The notes under the pieces were generated by a model. That model saw only the letters and a list, made by a program, of their open reading frames with translations, made no database searches and had not been told where the DNA came from. A stretch of 64,000 nucleotides of DNA from NCBI RefSeq assembly GCF_048593165.1, contig NZ_CP184271.1; one strand, 5' to 3'. This DNA is from Pectobacterium sp013449375. GTDB taxonomy: Bacteria; Pseudomonadota; Gammaproteobacteria; Enterobacterales; Enterobacteriaceae. Position numbers and translations under genes: made by a program. This document shows, one piece after another, positions 54,331 to 63,333 of this stretch. Numbering within the stretch: position 1 is the first letter of the stretch; each line of letters begins with the position of its first letter.

Positions 54331-55113
54331 ATGACTAAAGCTTCAGTTCTCATTACAGGCGCATCCACGGGTATTGGTGCTGTTTACGCTGAGCGGTTCG
54401 CCCGCCGGGGCCACGACCTTGTTCTGGTCGCGCGCGACAAAGCGAAATTAGAGATACTGGCCGCGCGTCTGCGACAGGAAAATGCTATTTCTGTCGACGT
54501 TCTGCCTGCCGACCTCACGCAAACGAGTGATTTAGCAGTGGTCGAAGCTCGCCTGCGTGAAGACACACGGATTGGCATTCTCATCAATAACGCGGGTATC
54601 GCGCAGTCCGGCAGTTTTACCGAGCAGACGCCTGAATCGATAGAAAGCCTTATCGCGCTTAACGTCACCGCCCTGACAAGGCTGGCGAGTGCTGTGGCAC
54701 CACGACTGGTCAAAGCCGGAGAAGGCTCGATCGTCAATATCAGTTCCGTTGTCGGCCTCGCGCCGGAATTTGCTATGACGGTTTACGGCGCAACCAAAGC
54801 CTTTGTGCTTTTCTTGTCTCAGGGAATGAATGTAGAGCTGTCATCCAAGGGCATTTATATCCAAGCGGTGCTCCCTGCCGGTACTTATACGGAAATCTGG
54901 GACCGTGCGGGTATCGACATCAGTAACTCGCCAAAATTCATGGAAGTGGGCGAGTTAGTGGATGCCGCACTGGTGGGCTTTGATCGTCGTGAACTGGTCA
55001 CCATCCCGCCATTACATAATGCTGAACGCTGGGACACCCTCGACGCTTCACGCCAGGCTTTGCTTTCAGACATCAAACAAGATGAAGCTGCAGAACGATA
55101 TAAAGCGCTGTAG
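54331..55113 (+). CDS. Short-chain dehydrogenase/reductase
   Basis: A 260-residue SDR with TGASTGIG, NNAGIAQSG, NISSVVGL (Ser) and YGATK (Tyr, Lys). It belongs to the DltE/YqjQ-like group (LVLVARDKAKLEILAARLR). Located 75 bp after nemA on the same strand; probably a reductase for carbonyl products, substrate unknown. Confidence 0.9.
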   Translation: MTKASVLITGASTGIGAVYAERFARRGHDLVLVARDKAKLEILAARLRQENAISVDVLPADLTQTSDLAVVEARLREDTRIGILINNAGIAQSGSFTEQTPESIESLIALNVTALTRLASAVAPRLVKAGEGSIVNISSVVGLAPEFAMTVYGATKAFVLFLSQGMNVELSSKGIYIQAVLPAGTYTEIWDRAGIDISNSPKFMEVGELVDAALVGFDRRELVTIPPLHNAERWDTLDASRQALLSDIKQDEAAERYKAL

Positions 55114-55246
55114 TCAATAAGGTGCACTCTGCAGAGCGGTCTTTTGGCTGTTCTGCAGAGAAGTGAACCCGACACAAAACCCCTTACAGCGTGTCGTCTC
55201 ATCAGCGATGAGAAACGTCAAACAAATCATGAAGGCCTTATTCAGC

Positions 55247-56065
55247 ATGACAAAAAAACGTGTAGCACTGGTTACCGGCGCATCCTCAGGTATCGGCGAA
55301 GCGTCAGCTAATAAACTGTTAGCTGCGGGATATACTGTGTATGGCACCAGCAGGCGTGGCTCCCTGGCGGGAACGCATCCGTTTCCATTACTTACGCTTG
55401 ATGTGACGGACGACGCTTCTGTCGGGGCAGTCATTGCGGAACTGCTGCGCCTGGAGGGGCAGATCGATATTCTGGTGAACAATGCGGGCTTCGGGGTCGC
55501 TCCGGCGGCGGCGGAAGAAAGTTCTGTCGAACAGGCCATGAGTATTTTCGACACAAACTTTTTGGGCATAGTCAGGTTAACGCGGGCGGTTGTCCCTCAG
55601 ATGCGCCGTCAGGGCAGTGGGCGCATCATTAACATTGGCTCGATACTCGGGGTCGTTCCGTTGCCGTATGTGGCACTTTATGCTGCCAGTAAGCATGCGG
55701 TTGAAGGATACACAGGAGCACTGGACCATGAGCTGCGCACGCAAGGTATCCGGGTTTCTGTGATTGAGCCTGCCTACATAAAAACCCAGTTTGAAGCCAA
55801 TAATATAGAGCCGGATGCCAAGCTTGAAGAGTATGACCTTATCCGGGCGAAGCTGGCGAAAGTAGTGAGCAAGGCTATGGCTGAAGCGGAAAGTCCGGAA
55901 GTTGTGGCAGATGTGGTGGTTAAAGCTGCTCAGGCTTTACAACCAAAGGTGCGTTACACAGCGGGAACGCTGGCCGGTAAATTGAATTTTCTTCTCAGAT
56001 TCGCGCCAGCAAAAATCCTGGATAAGGTTGTGCGAAATAGCCTTCAGCTTGATGCGAAAGAATAA
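55247..56065 (+). CDS. Short-chain dehydrogenase/reductase
   Basis: A 272-residue SDR with TGASSGIG, VNNAGFGVAP, NIGSILGVVPLPYVALYAASKHA (Ser, Tyr, Lys). Shorter start at 55247 is preferred; frames beginning at 55163 or 55229 lack ribosome sites. It is not a close copy of the preceding SDR. It ends 2 bp before the next gene. Confidence 0.88.
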   Translation: MTKKRVALVTGASSGIGEASANKLLAAGYTVYGTSRRGSLAGTHPFPLLTLDVTDDASVGAVIAELLRLEGQIDILVNNAGFGVAPAAAEESSVEQAMSIFDTNFLGIVRLTRAVVPQMRRQGSGRIINIGSILGVVPLPYVALYAASKHAVEGYTGALDHELRTQGIRVSVIEPAYIKTQFEANNIEPDAKLEEYDLIRAKLAKVVSKAMAEAESPEVVADVVVKAAQALQPKVRYTAGTLAGKLNFLLRFAPAKILDKVVRNSLQLDAKE

Positions 56066-56067
56066 AA

Positions 56068-56463
56068 ATGAAATTTTCGCGACTGGCTATTCTGGCATCT
56101 GTGTTGTTTTTCATTCTTGCAACGGTATGGATGTTTTTCCCGGAAAAACTCCTCACCCTGTGGGGAATTGAAATCACGCCAGGTACTGATGTGCTCGGCC
56201 GACGTTCTGCCGCATTCTTTGCTGGAACAAGCTTAATGTGTTTTTTAGCGAGGAATGCTGAACCTTCCCCTACCCGATATGCTCTGGCCGCTGGTATTAG
56301 CACGATATCTTTCGTGTTAGCCGTGTCTGGCATCGTCGAATGGTGCGAAGGACATGTTAACGAGCAAATTCTTTTTGCCGTGTTTATCGAGCTGTTACTG
56401 GGAACAGCTTTTTCACTCAGCAACATGGGCACCCGGAAAATCGACAGGATAAACAACAAATGA
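56068..56463 (+). CDS. Small integral membrane protein, unknown function
   Basis: A 131-residue protein with four hydrophobic helices (about 5-25, 45-60, 72-92, 100-120) and a short basic tail. I recognise no family with confidence. Position between an SDR and an MDR, with start 2 bp after the former and ATGA overlap with the latter, shows it is part of the unit. Confidence 0.75.
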   Translation: MKFSRLAILASVLFFILATVWMFFPEKLLTLWGIEITPGTDVLGRRSAAFFAGTSLMCFLARNAEPSPTRYALAAGISTISFVLAVSGIVEWCEGHVNEQILFAVFIELLLGTAFSLSNMGTRKIDRINNK

Positions 56464-57479
56464 AGACTAAGACGATGAAAGCGTTTACGTTTAAACGCTA
56501 TGGTAAATCCCCTAAGCTGGGATTCGATGATCTGGATTATCCTTCCCCTGGGGCTGATGAAATCCTGGTGAAGGTATGCGCGGTTGGACTGAACCCGATT
56601 GACAACATGATCCCAACCGGAATGTTTAAGCCGGTATTGCATTTTAAGCTCCCCGCAACACTGGGTAGCGACTTGTCCGGGATTGTCATTGCAACAGGGA
56701 GCCGAGTGACGCGTTTCAAGCCCGGTGACGAAATTTTCGCCAGCATTTTCGATAGGGAAATAGGATCTCTTGCCGAATTTGCCGTTTTTCCTGAAAGTCT
56801 CGCGGCTATTAAGCCTGCAAATCTGGATTTTGTGCAGGCAGCTTCACTCCCGATGGTGAGCCTCACCTCCTGGCAGGCGCTCACAGAGAGAGCGAATCTG
56901 CAGCCTGGACAGAAGGTTTTCATCCCGGCAGGTTCCGGGGGAATTGGGAGCTTTGCGATCCAACTGGCGAAGCACCTTGGCGCAAAGGTGGGAACGACAA
57001 CAAGTTCAGTGAATGTCGAGTGGGCAAATCGTCTTGGCGCAGATGAAGTGGTTGACTATAAAAAGCAGGAATTTGAAAACGTGCTGAGTGGCTACGATAT
57101 TGTTCTGGGCACTGTCAGAGGGGATGCGATTGAAAAGTCCACTCAAATTCTTAAGCCTGGCGGAAAGATTATTTCTCTCATCGGGCCGTTAGACGCCGCG
57201 TTCGCACAGGCCCGAAGATTGAACTTCTTACTGCGTTTTGTGTTCGGGCTGATGAGCCGCAAGATTATACGTCTTACGAAAAAACGGGGACTGAACTATT
57301 CATTTCTCTTTGTCCGTCCTGATGGCAATCAACTCACCCAAATCGGCAAACTCATAGAAGCTGAACAAATCAAGCCAGTGATCGACAAGGTGTTCCCCTT
57401 TACAGAGGCGAAAGAGGCTCTTGCCTACCTTGCCCAAGGGCATGCGAAAGGAAAAGTGATTGTTAAGATGCAGGAGTAA
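56460..57479 (+). CDS. Medium-chain NADP-dependent oxidoreductase (quinone oxidoreductase-like)
   Basis: A 339-residue MDR protein without the structural zinc cysteines. GroES-like N-domain (PSPGADEILVKVCAVGLNPID, LGSDLSGIV) then Rossmann domain with AGSGGIGSFAIQLAKHLGA. Likely reduces quinones or enones. It overlaps the upstream stop (ATGA, 56460), with a second in-frame ATG at 56475. Confidence 0.9.
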   Translation: MKTKTMKAFTFKRYGKSPKLGFDDLDYPSPGADEILVKVCAVGLNPIDNMIPTGMFKPVLHFKLPATLGSDLSGIVIATGSRVTRFKPGDEIFASIFDREIGSLAEFAVFPESLAAIKPANLDFVQAASLPMVSLTSWQALTERANLQPGQKVFIPAGSGGIGSFAIQLAKHLGAKVGTTTSSVNVEWANRLGADEVVDYKKQEFENVLSGYDIVLGTVRGDAIEKSTQILKPGGKIISLIGPLDAAFAQARRLNFLLRFVFGLMSRKIIRLTKKRGLNYSFLFVRPDGNQLTQIGKLIEAEQIKPVIDKVFPFTEAKEALAYLAQGHAKGKVIVKMQE

Positions 57480-57861
57480 TAACAACTGAAGTTTAAATCT
57501 GTGAAAGAGGATAATCACCAAGAACAATCTCCGCAAGTTTGACCATATATCACAGCTATTAAGTAGCTAGATTGATGGCCATAAATGTCCGCTTATCGCC
57601 CAAAGCAGACAATCCCCAGCGGGATCTTAAATCCGGGGTGAGTCGCTGAACAATACCAATACCGCTGAACGACCTATAACCCCAGCGACTCAATCTCCCC
57701 GAGCAGACGTCGGGGCTTATCGTTATCCCATTGAGTGAGTATTGGAAAGCAACTGCCTCCATATAACCTCACTCAATGCGATGCCACTTTCGAAAGGATA
57801 TGAATCACCCGCATACCCGTGCAGAATCATCGATTACTGCGCGTTTTTCCTGTGTGGGATA
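57480..57861. other. Right edge of the accessory region
   Basis: No gene seen. CCCCGA/TCGGGG (57697-57715) is a small hairpin, and CATTGAGTGAG (57729-57739) is repeated inverted at 57768-57778. These may be remnants of a mobile element or a terminator pair. Confidence 0.4.
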
Positions 57862-59916
57862 TCAGCGTTCATACTCCCATTTCGGAATCACGCAGCCTTT
57901 AGGGCCGGGAGCGGTCTGTTTTCCGTTCTCATCGAAACGGGTTTCACAGCCAGTGGTCAGTCTGCCGTCTTTCCAGATTCCGCTGCTTTTGAGTTTGCCA
58001 TCGGGGTAATAACAGGCGCTTTCACCCTGGCGTAACGCACCCTGATAATCTTTGTACTCTTTGCCATCGACCACCAACGGTTTAAAACCCTGCGCGCGAC
58101 TAATGCATTGCATCTGGCCGTTAGGGTAATAGCTGATTTGGGTGTAGCTGTCATCGGTGCCGATACGTGTTTCATCCTGACGCTGACCGTTCGCATACCA
58201 GGTATTATTGGTTTGCTGGCGATTGAACAGATAATCTGCCTCGGTGAGCGGCGTGCCGTCAGGATTGAAGGTTTGCTGTTTACCGCAGTAGCCGCGACCG
58301 CTCATCGACAGAGGGCAGTAATTGCGCTCGGTAATTTTGACGCCAGTGGCGGTAAATTCTTGCATCAGTCCGACTTCATAACCGTGGTCATAGGTCGATA
58401 CGGACTTCGGTTTTCCGTCAGGGAAATTATAGATATACAGGCCGTCGAGTTCGCCATTGCGGTAGCCGCGATCGGCGCGCAGAGTGGTGCCATCGTCATA
58501 ATATTCGATTTCACGGCCCTCCAGTTTGCCCATGACATAGTCAGCCTGATAAACCATTTTTCCGGCAGCGTTGAACTTCTGGTACAAACCGTGAGGAAGA
58601 TTATCTTTATAATGAATGATTTGTGTCAGACGGCCTTTCTCATCACTCCAGCGCAGTTCTCCCTGCTTTATGCCCGCAATCAGTTCGACCTGCTGGATCT
58701 CGCCGTCAGCCGTCTTGAGTTTCCATATACCGTTAGCCACGCCTTTCACAAACGGGCCCTCGCCGTTTTCGGTGATCCACATGCCTTCAGGCTGGTCATC
58801 AACATAATCGCCTTTCGAGCGCAGCACGCCCGCCAGACGGCGTTCGCTGGGGCCATGACGCTGGCCATTGAGGTAAGTATCGAAGCCACTTAGTTCTGGT
58901 GTATTGCCATCCATGCCGTCGGCGATCTCCCAGCGGCCTTCACGTTCATCGTTTTTCATCAATCCCGTTGCCGTTTCTTGCCCATCGCTGATGGTCCACT
59001 GGCCCTGCTGTTGTCCCGCGACATAGCTACCTGAACTGGCGAAGTTCTCGCTGACTGTGGTCCATTTTCCGTCAGGAACGCCATGTAGGAAAAAACCTTT
59101 TACTAAGCCATATTGCGGCGAGTAATAGACATAAGGCCCATTCTCGCTGCCGCTGAATTTAGCCGGGTCAGCTTGCCAACTGATGGCTGTCGCGCGAAAT
59201 CCGGGTGTTGCGCTGTCTTCCACACGACGGAAGGTTACGGTAAGAAATAAACCGTCTTTTTCCGCGAAGGTTTTTTTATAGGCGTAGACGTTGTCTGCTG
59301 GCTGCTTCGCAGCATGAGAAGGTGTGCCATCGTCAAGATACCAGCCGACAACATCGCCCTGAGTAAAGTCGATGCTATCGAAATCGTGATTATCGAACTT
59401 AGGGTACTGCGCGCTGTAGTCATAAGGTGGAAGCTTGGCGAGGGCGCGTTTTATCGACGTTGCATTGAGATCCTTATTTTCGCGAACCAGCTTGTCCAGA
59501 ACCGGCTGTAAACTCAGTACCGGAATATAGCTGCCGTCGTCGATGTAACGCCAACCGCGCAGGGCGAACTTGCCGTGGCTTTTACTCAACACCAGCGTGA
59601 TTTGACCCGCCTGGTCCACGTCGGCATAAAACACGGATTCGATGGTGGAATCGGGGAAGGTACCGAGCAGGTGGGGAAGGTGATCGACACTGTGATCCTC
59701 TTCGCTACAGAAGCAGTAATAGCCTTTGACCACCTGGTTTTCCTGAATGAAAACCAGAAGGGCGCTGCTGTCGCGTGCGCCTGAAATGATCGGATGCGCC
59801 AGCGTTTTACCCGCGTAAAAAGGGGGTGGGGTGTCGTCTGGGGCAGCGATAGCCGTGCTGACCCCTATGACTATATTCAGTAGTAGGATGCCAAACAGTA
59901 ACTTTACGGCTTTCAT
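57862..59916 (-). CDS. Exported MORN-repeat (YwqK-like) protein
   Basis: A 684-residue protein with a Sec signal peptide (MKAVKLLFGILLLNIVIGVS, cleavage near TAIAA). Residues about 270-680 hold at least twelve MORN_2-type units of the form GxxxGxWxxxxxxG (for example VPDGKWTTVSENF, QQQGQWTISDG, DDQPEGMWITENG, NGELDGLYIYNFPDGKPKS). The N-terminal 250 residues are unrecognised. It probably acts in the periplasm or at the envelope. A free-standing gene with no obvious partner. The repeat type is shared with YwqK-like antitoxins, but no toxin is adjacent and I do not assign that role. Confidence 0.85.
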   Translation of the reverse strand: MKAVKLLFGILLLNIVIGVSTAIAAPDDTPPPFYAGKTLAHPIISGARDSSALLVFIQENQVVKGYYCFCSEEDHSVDHLPHLLGTFPDSTIESVFYADVDQAGQITLVLSKSHGKFALRGWRYIDDGSYIPVLSLQPVLDKLVRENKDLNATSIKRALAKLPPYDYSAQYPKFDNHDFDSIDFTQGDVVGWYLDDGTPSHAAKQPADNVYAYKKTFAEKDGLFLTVTFRRVEDSATPGFRATAISWQADPAKFSGSENGPYVYYSPQYGLVKGFFLHGVPDGKWTTVSENFASSGSYVAGQQQGQWTISDGQETATGLMKNDEREGRWEIADGMDGNTPELSGFDTYLNGQRHGPSERRLAGVLRSKGDYVDDQPEGMWITENGEGPFVKGVANGIWKLKTADGEIQQVELIAGIKQGELRWSDEKGRLTQIIHYKDNLPHGLYQKFNAAGKMVYQADYVMGKLEGREIEYYDDGTTLRADRGYRNGELDGLYIYNFPDGKPKSVSTYDHGYEVGLMQEFTATGVKITERNYCPLSMSGRGYCGKQQTFNPDGTPLTEADYLFNRQQTNNTWYANGQRQDETRIGTDDSYTQISYYPNGQMQCISRAQGFKPLVVDGKEYKDYQGALRQGESACYYPDGKLKSSGIWKDGRLTTGCETRFDENGKQTAPGPKGCVIPKWEYER

Positions 59917-60019
59917 TCCCTGACCTGCTCTTTTGAAAAAGTGGCGCTTAGGCTACATGAAATGTTTCTGACGGTTAATATTTCGTTGAATCAATTCGTT
60001 GTTGAACGTAGCGCCTCAA

Positions 60020-60937
60020 TCACTGCCCGTACAAATACGCCTCATACCAGCGGCTGAGCTGTTCGGTAACCGGGCGGTGTTCGGGGTTAAACGGGCGACC
60101 ATCCAGCGCTTTTACCGGGGTGATGCCCGCCAGCGTGCCGGTGACGAAGGCTTCGTCGGCAGTGAGTGCTTCTGCCAGCGTAAAATCCTGAGCCTTGACC
60201 TTCAGCCCGTTGGCCTCTGCAAGGTTGATAATGGTCTGGCGGGTGATGCCGTTGAAGCAGTAGCGGCCCGACGACGTCCACAGTTCACCGCGGCGGACGA
60301 TAAAAAAGTTGGTGGAGTTACAGCTGGCGACAAAACCGTGTGGATCCAACATCAGTGCCTCATCGGCACCGGCCTGCAACGCCTGTAGCAGCGCCTGAAT
60401 AAGATTGAGCCGACTGTGTGAGTTCAGCCGCAGATCGAAGACGTCTGGCGTACTGGTGCGGTAGGTGGAGGTAAACAGCGTCAGCCCGCGTTTTTTCGCC
60501 GCCGTATCGACGACCTTATACTCTGCCACGCACACGACCGTTGCGCCGCCGATAATAAAGCGGGGATCCTGATTCGGCGTATGCTTTTTCCCTCGGGTAA
60601 TCATCAGGCGAATATGCGCGCCATCGGTCATGCCGTTGATGGCGAGCGTGTTATGGAGAATAGCGGTTAGCGCTTCCCGGCTATGGCCGATATCCAGTTG
60701 GATCGCGGCGGCACCGTCGAACAGGCGATCCAGATGGGCATCCAGCGCAATCAGGCGACCGTTAACCAGACGCAAGCCTTCCCATACGCCGTCGCCGCAC
60801 ACGTAGCCGGAATCAAAGATCGACACCACCGCTTTATCGCGATGAACAAATTCCCCATTCACATACACCTGTACGTCGTTATTACGTGGATCCTGCAAAT
60901 AGGCCTGACTGCTCTGGCTGGATAAGGTGGGTTGCAT
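60020..60937 (-). CDS. Class IV aminotransferase (BCAT/D-amino acid transaminase family)
   Basis: A 305-residue PLP enzyme of fold type IV. VYVNGEFVHRDKAVVSIFDSGYVCGDGVWEGLRLVNG begins the domain; the PLP lysine should be in the central part and the phosphate-binding GITRQTIINLA and FVTGTLAGITPVKALDGR segments are present. I did not identify the catalytic Lys in the usual xEKxxG context; NSHSRLNLIQAL stands where family members have KxxNRL, so activity is uncertain. Start at 60937 after AGGAA. It lies 23 bp after the ABC ATPase gene on the same strand. Confidence 0.8.
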   Translation of the reverse strand: MQPTLSSQSSQAYLQDPRNNDVQVYVNGEFVHRDKAVVSIFDSGYVCGDGVWEGLRLVNGRLIALDAHLDRLFDGAAAIQLDIGHSREALTAILHNTLAINGMTDGAHIRLMITRGKKHTPNQDPRFIIGGATVVCVAEYKVVDTAAKKRGLTLFTSTYRTSTPDVFDLRLNSHSRLNLIQALLQALQAGADEALMLDPHGFVASCNSTNFFIVRRGELWTSSGRYCFNGITRQTIINLAEANGLKVKAQDFTLAEALTADEAFVTGTLAGITPVKALDGRPFNPEHRPVTEQLSRWYEAYLYGQ

Positions 60938-60959
60938 CGTGCGGTTCCTGAATGATGAG

Positions 60960-61808
60960 TTAAAACGCTCGCTCGGCAAAACGAGCAAGGAAGGCTTGGG
61001 TACGGGGTTGCTGCGGATTTTTGAGCACCTGCTCGGCGCTGCCCATTTCGTGGATCACGCCATTTTCGATAAAGATAACGCGGTCGGCGAAGTGATAGGC
61101 GAATCCCAGTTCATGGGTGACCAGCAGCAGGGTACGGCCTTCCTCCGCGAGCGCGTGGATGGTGTGTAGCACTTCACCCACCAGTTCTGGATCCAGTGAC
61201 GATGTCGGTTCATCGAACAGCATGATCTCTGGTGACATCGCCAGCGCACGGGCAATTGCCACCCGCTGCTGCTGACCGCCGGACAGGCTGCCGGGGCGCG
61301 CGTCTTGTTTGTTGCCCAGCCCGACCTTTTCCAACTGTGCTTTGGCGATGATATCCGCGTCATGCCGTGGCATTTTCTTCACCGACAGCAGCGCTTCACG
61401 CACATTCTCCAGCACGGTCATATGGGGAAACAGGTTGAATTGCTGAAACACCATGCCTACGCGTTCCCGCACGGCGCACAGCTGCTTTTCCGGGTAGTCG
61501 CGCTGGCCTTGCGCATTGGTTTTTCCCAACACCACACCATCCAGTTCGATGGTGCCGGCGCTGGGGATCTCCATAAAATTCAGGCAGCGCAGCAGGGTGC
61601 TTTTTCCCGATCCGCTGCCGCCGATGATGGCAATTTTTTCGCCGCGGCGTACATCGAGATCGATCCCTTTCAATACCTCAACGGCACCGAAGCGTTTCTG
61701 GAGTCCGCGAATGCGCAGGACGATATCGTCATTCAGAGCTTCATTTCCACTCAACGTACCGTTTTCATTCAAAGTACGATTGTTATTCAAACTAATAGCT
61801 TCACGCAT
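60960..61808 (-). CDS. Polar amino acid ABC transporter ATP-binding protein
   Basis: A 282-residue GlnQ/HisP-type ATPase: GGSGSGKST (Walker A), FQQFNLFPHMTVLENV, LSGGQQQRVAIARALA, MLFDEPTSSLDPELV, THELGFAYHFADRV. The first 27 residues are an unusual Asn-rich stretch with NxTL repeats before the ATPase proper. Distance to the permease gene is 23 bp. Confidence 0.9.
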   Translation of the reverse strand: MREAISLNNNRTLNENGTLSGNEALNDDIVLRIRGLQKRFGAVEVLKGIDLDVRRGEKIAIIGGSGSGKSTLLRCLNFMEIPSAGTIELDGVVLGKTNAQGQRDYPEKQLCAVRERVGMVFQQFNLFPHMTVLENVREALLSVKKMPRHDADIIAKAQLEKVGLGNKQDARPGSLSGGQQQRVAIARALAMSPEIMLFDEPTSSLDPELVGEVLHTIHALAEEGRTLLLVTHELGFAYHFADRVIFIENGVIHEMGSAEQVLKNPQQPRTQAFLARFAERAF

Positions 61809-61831
61809 AGCAATCCTGTGGTGCTGTCAGA

Positions 61832-62497
61832 CTAGGGGGTTGAACGGAAACGACGTTCAAGTCGTGCGGCAAGGTAGCTCCCCGGCCAGATCAAAATGAA
61901 ATAGAGCAGGGCGACCACCGTCAGGATTTCCAGCGGACGATAATGGGTACTGCTCAGCAGCCGTCCCTGATACATCAGCTCGTTGACGGCCAGTATCGAG
62001 GCCAGCGAGGTTACCTTGGCCAGTTCGATCATCCGGTTGGTGAGGGCGGGCAGCATGTTGCGTAATACCTGCGGCAGAACCACGCGCCGCAGGATCACCG
62101 TCTGCCGCATGCCCAGCGCTTTTGCGCCTTCCCACTGTCCGAGGTCGATGGATTGCAGGCCAGCGCGGAAAATTTCCGTACAGTACGCGGCGCTATACAG
62201 CGTCAAAGCCAGCGCGGCGGCGGCAAAGGTACTGAACTGCACACCGACCAGAACCGGGAAAGCGTAATAAAACCAGATCAGTTGGATCAGGACAGGCGTA
62301 TTACGGAAGATTTCGACAAAGACTCTGGCGGGCAGCGACAGCCAGCGTTTGCCAAATACGCGAAACAGACCGAGAACCAGCCCCAGCGCGTTGCCCAGCA
62401 CACCGGCCAGCAGCCAGAGTTCGAGCGTGACGCCAAGGCCTTTCAGCAGCACGGGAAGGTTGTGCCAGACCAGCGAGAAATCCCATTGATAGTGCAT
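61832..62497 (-). CDS. Amino acid ABC transporter permease
   Basis: A 221-residue HisM/GlnP-family permease with five helices. The EAA loop is GAKALGMRQTVILRRVVLPQVLRNMLPALTNRMIELAK. It forms a heteromer with the other permease. No periplasmic binding protein gene is in this unit within the window. Confidence 0.88.
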   Translation of the reverse strand: MHYQWDFSLVWHNLPVLLKGLGVTLELWLLAGVLGNALGLVLGLFRVFGKRWLSLPARVFVEIFRNTPVLIQLIWFYYAFPVLVGVQFSTFAAAALALTLYSAAYCTEIFRAGLQSIDLGQWEGAKALGMRQTVILRRVVLPQVLRNMLPALTNRMIELAKVTSLASILAVNELMYQGRLLSSTHYRPLEILTVVALLYFILIWPGSYLAARLERRFRSTP

Positions 62498-62505
62498 GAT
62501 GTTCC

Positions 62506-63183
62506 TTACGCGAGCCGGCGATCTGCCAGCGACAGCCGTTTCTCAATATGTTGACTGAACAGGCTAATCAGCAGCAGCAGGGTGAAATACATCACCGCCA
62601 CCAGACTGTAGACTTCCAGCGGTCGGTAGGTCTGGCTGTTGATCTGCATCGCCTGATAAAGCAGCTCGCTGTAGGCCAGTGATGACGCCAGCGACGTGGA
62701 TTTGATGAGTTCAAACGAGCGCTCAATAAACGGCGGGATCATCCGGCGTAACGCCTGAGGAAGAATGACCCGACGCAGTGCCGTTGATTTCGACATGCCC
62801 AGCGCTTTTGCACCTTCCCATTGCCCCGCGTGAATCGAGGAAATCGCACCACGATAAACTTCGGCGTAAAAGGCACCGGACTGTGCGGACAGCGCGATCA
62901 CGGCGGCGGTGAAAGGCGAAAACGTTAACGGCGTAATGACGGGCAGGGCGTAGTAAATCCAGAAAAAATGCACCAACGCGGGTGTATTACGATAAAAGCC
63001 AATCAACATCGCGGCGGGCAGGCGCAAGAGCCGCCGGGGCGACATTTTCATGGCGGCGAGCACCATGCCAGCCACCATCCCGATCAGGATGCTGGTGGCA
63101 CAGATCTTTATCGTTCCCCATAGCCCCTCCAGCAGCAGCTGGTGATAGGGCCAGATGGCGGAAAAATCCCACTGATACGACAT
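62506..63183 (-). CDS. Amino acid ABC transporter permease
   Basis: A 225-residue permease similar to the previous one (GAKALGMSKSTALRRVILPQALRRMIPPFIERSFELIKSTSLAS). First gene of the minus-strand unit; 8 bp separate it from the second permease. A 150-bp divergent spacer separates it from the MmgE/PrpD gene, which may be coregulated. Confidence 0.88.
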   Translation of the reverse strand: MSYQWDFSAIWPYHQLLLEGLWGTIKICATSILIGMVAGMVLAAMKMSPRRLLRLPAAMLIGFYRNTPALVHFFWIYYALPVITPLTFSPFTAAVIALSAQSGAFYAEVYRGAISSIHAGQWEGAKALGMSKSTALRRVILPQALRRMIPPFIERSFELIKSTSLASSLAYSELLYQAMQINSQTYRPLEVYSLVAVMYFTLLLLISLFSQHIEKRLSLADRRLA

Positions 63184-63333
63184 AAAATAGCGCCCCTGGA
63201 AAATGCATAATTAGGAAATACGTTTCTTATTTTGTTAGAACCGATGCATCTTAGCAGGTCGAAAAAATGATAAATAAATAATAAAACGTGGTGCTAATAT
63301 TCCTTTTATTTATAAAAGAATGGCGGAATGCCG

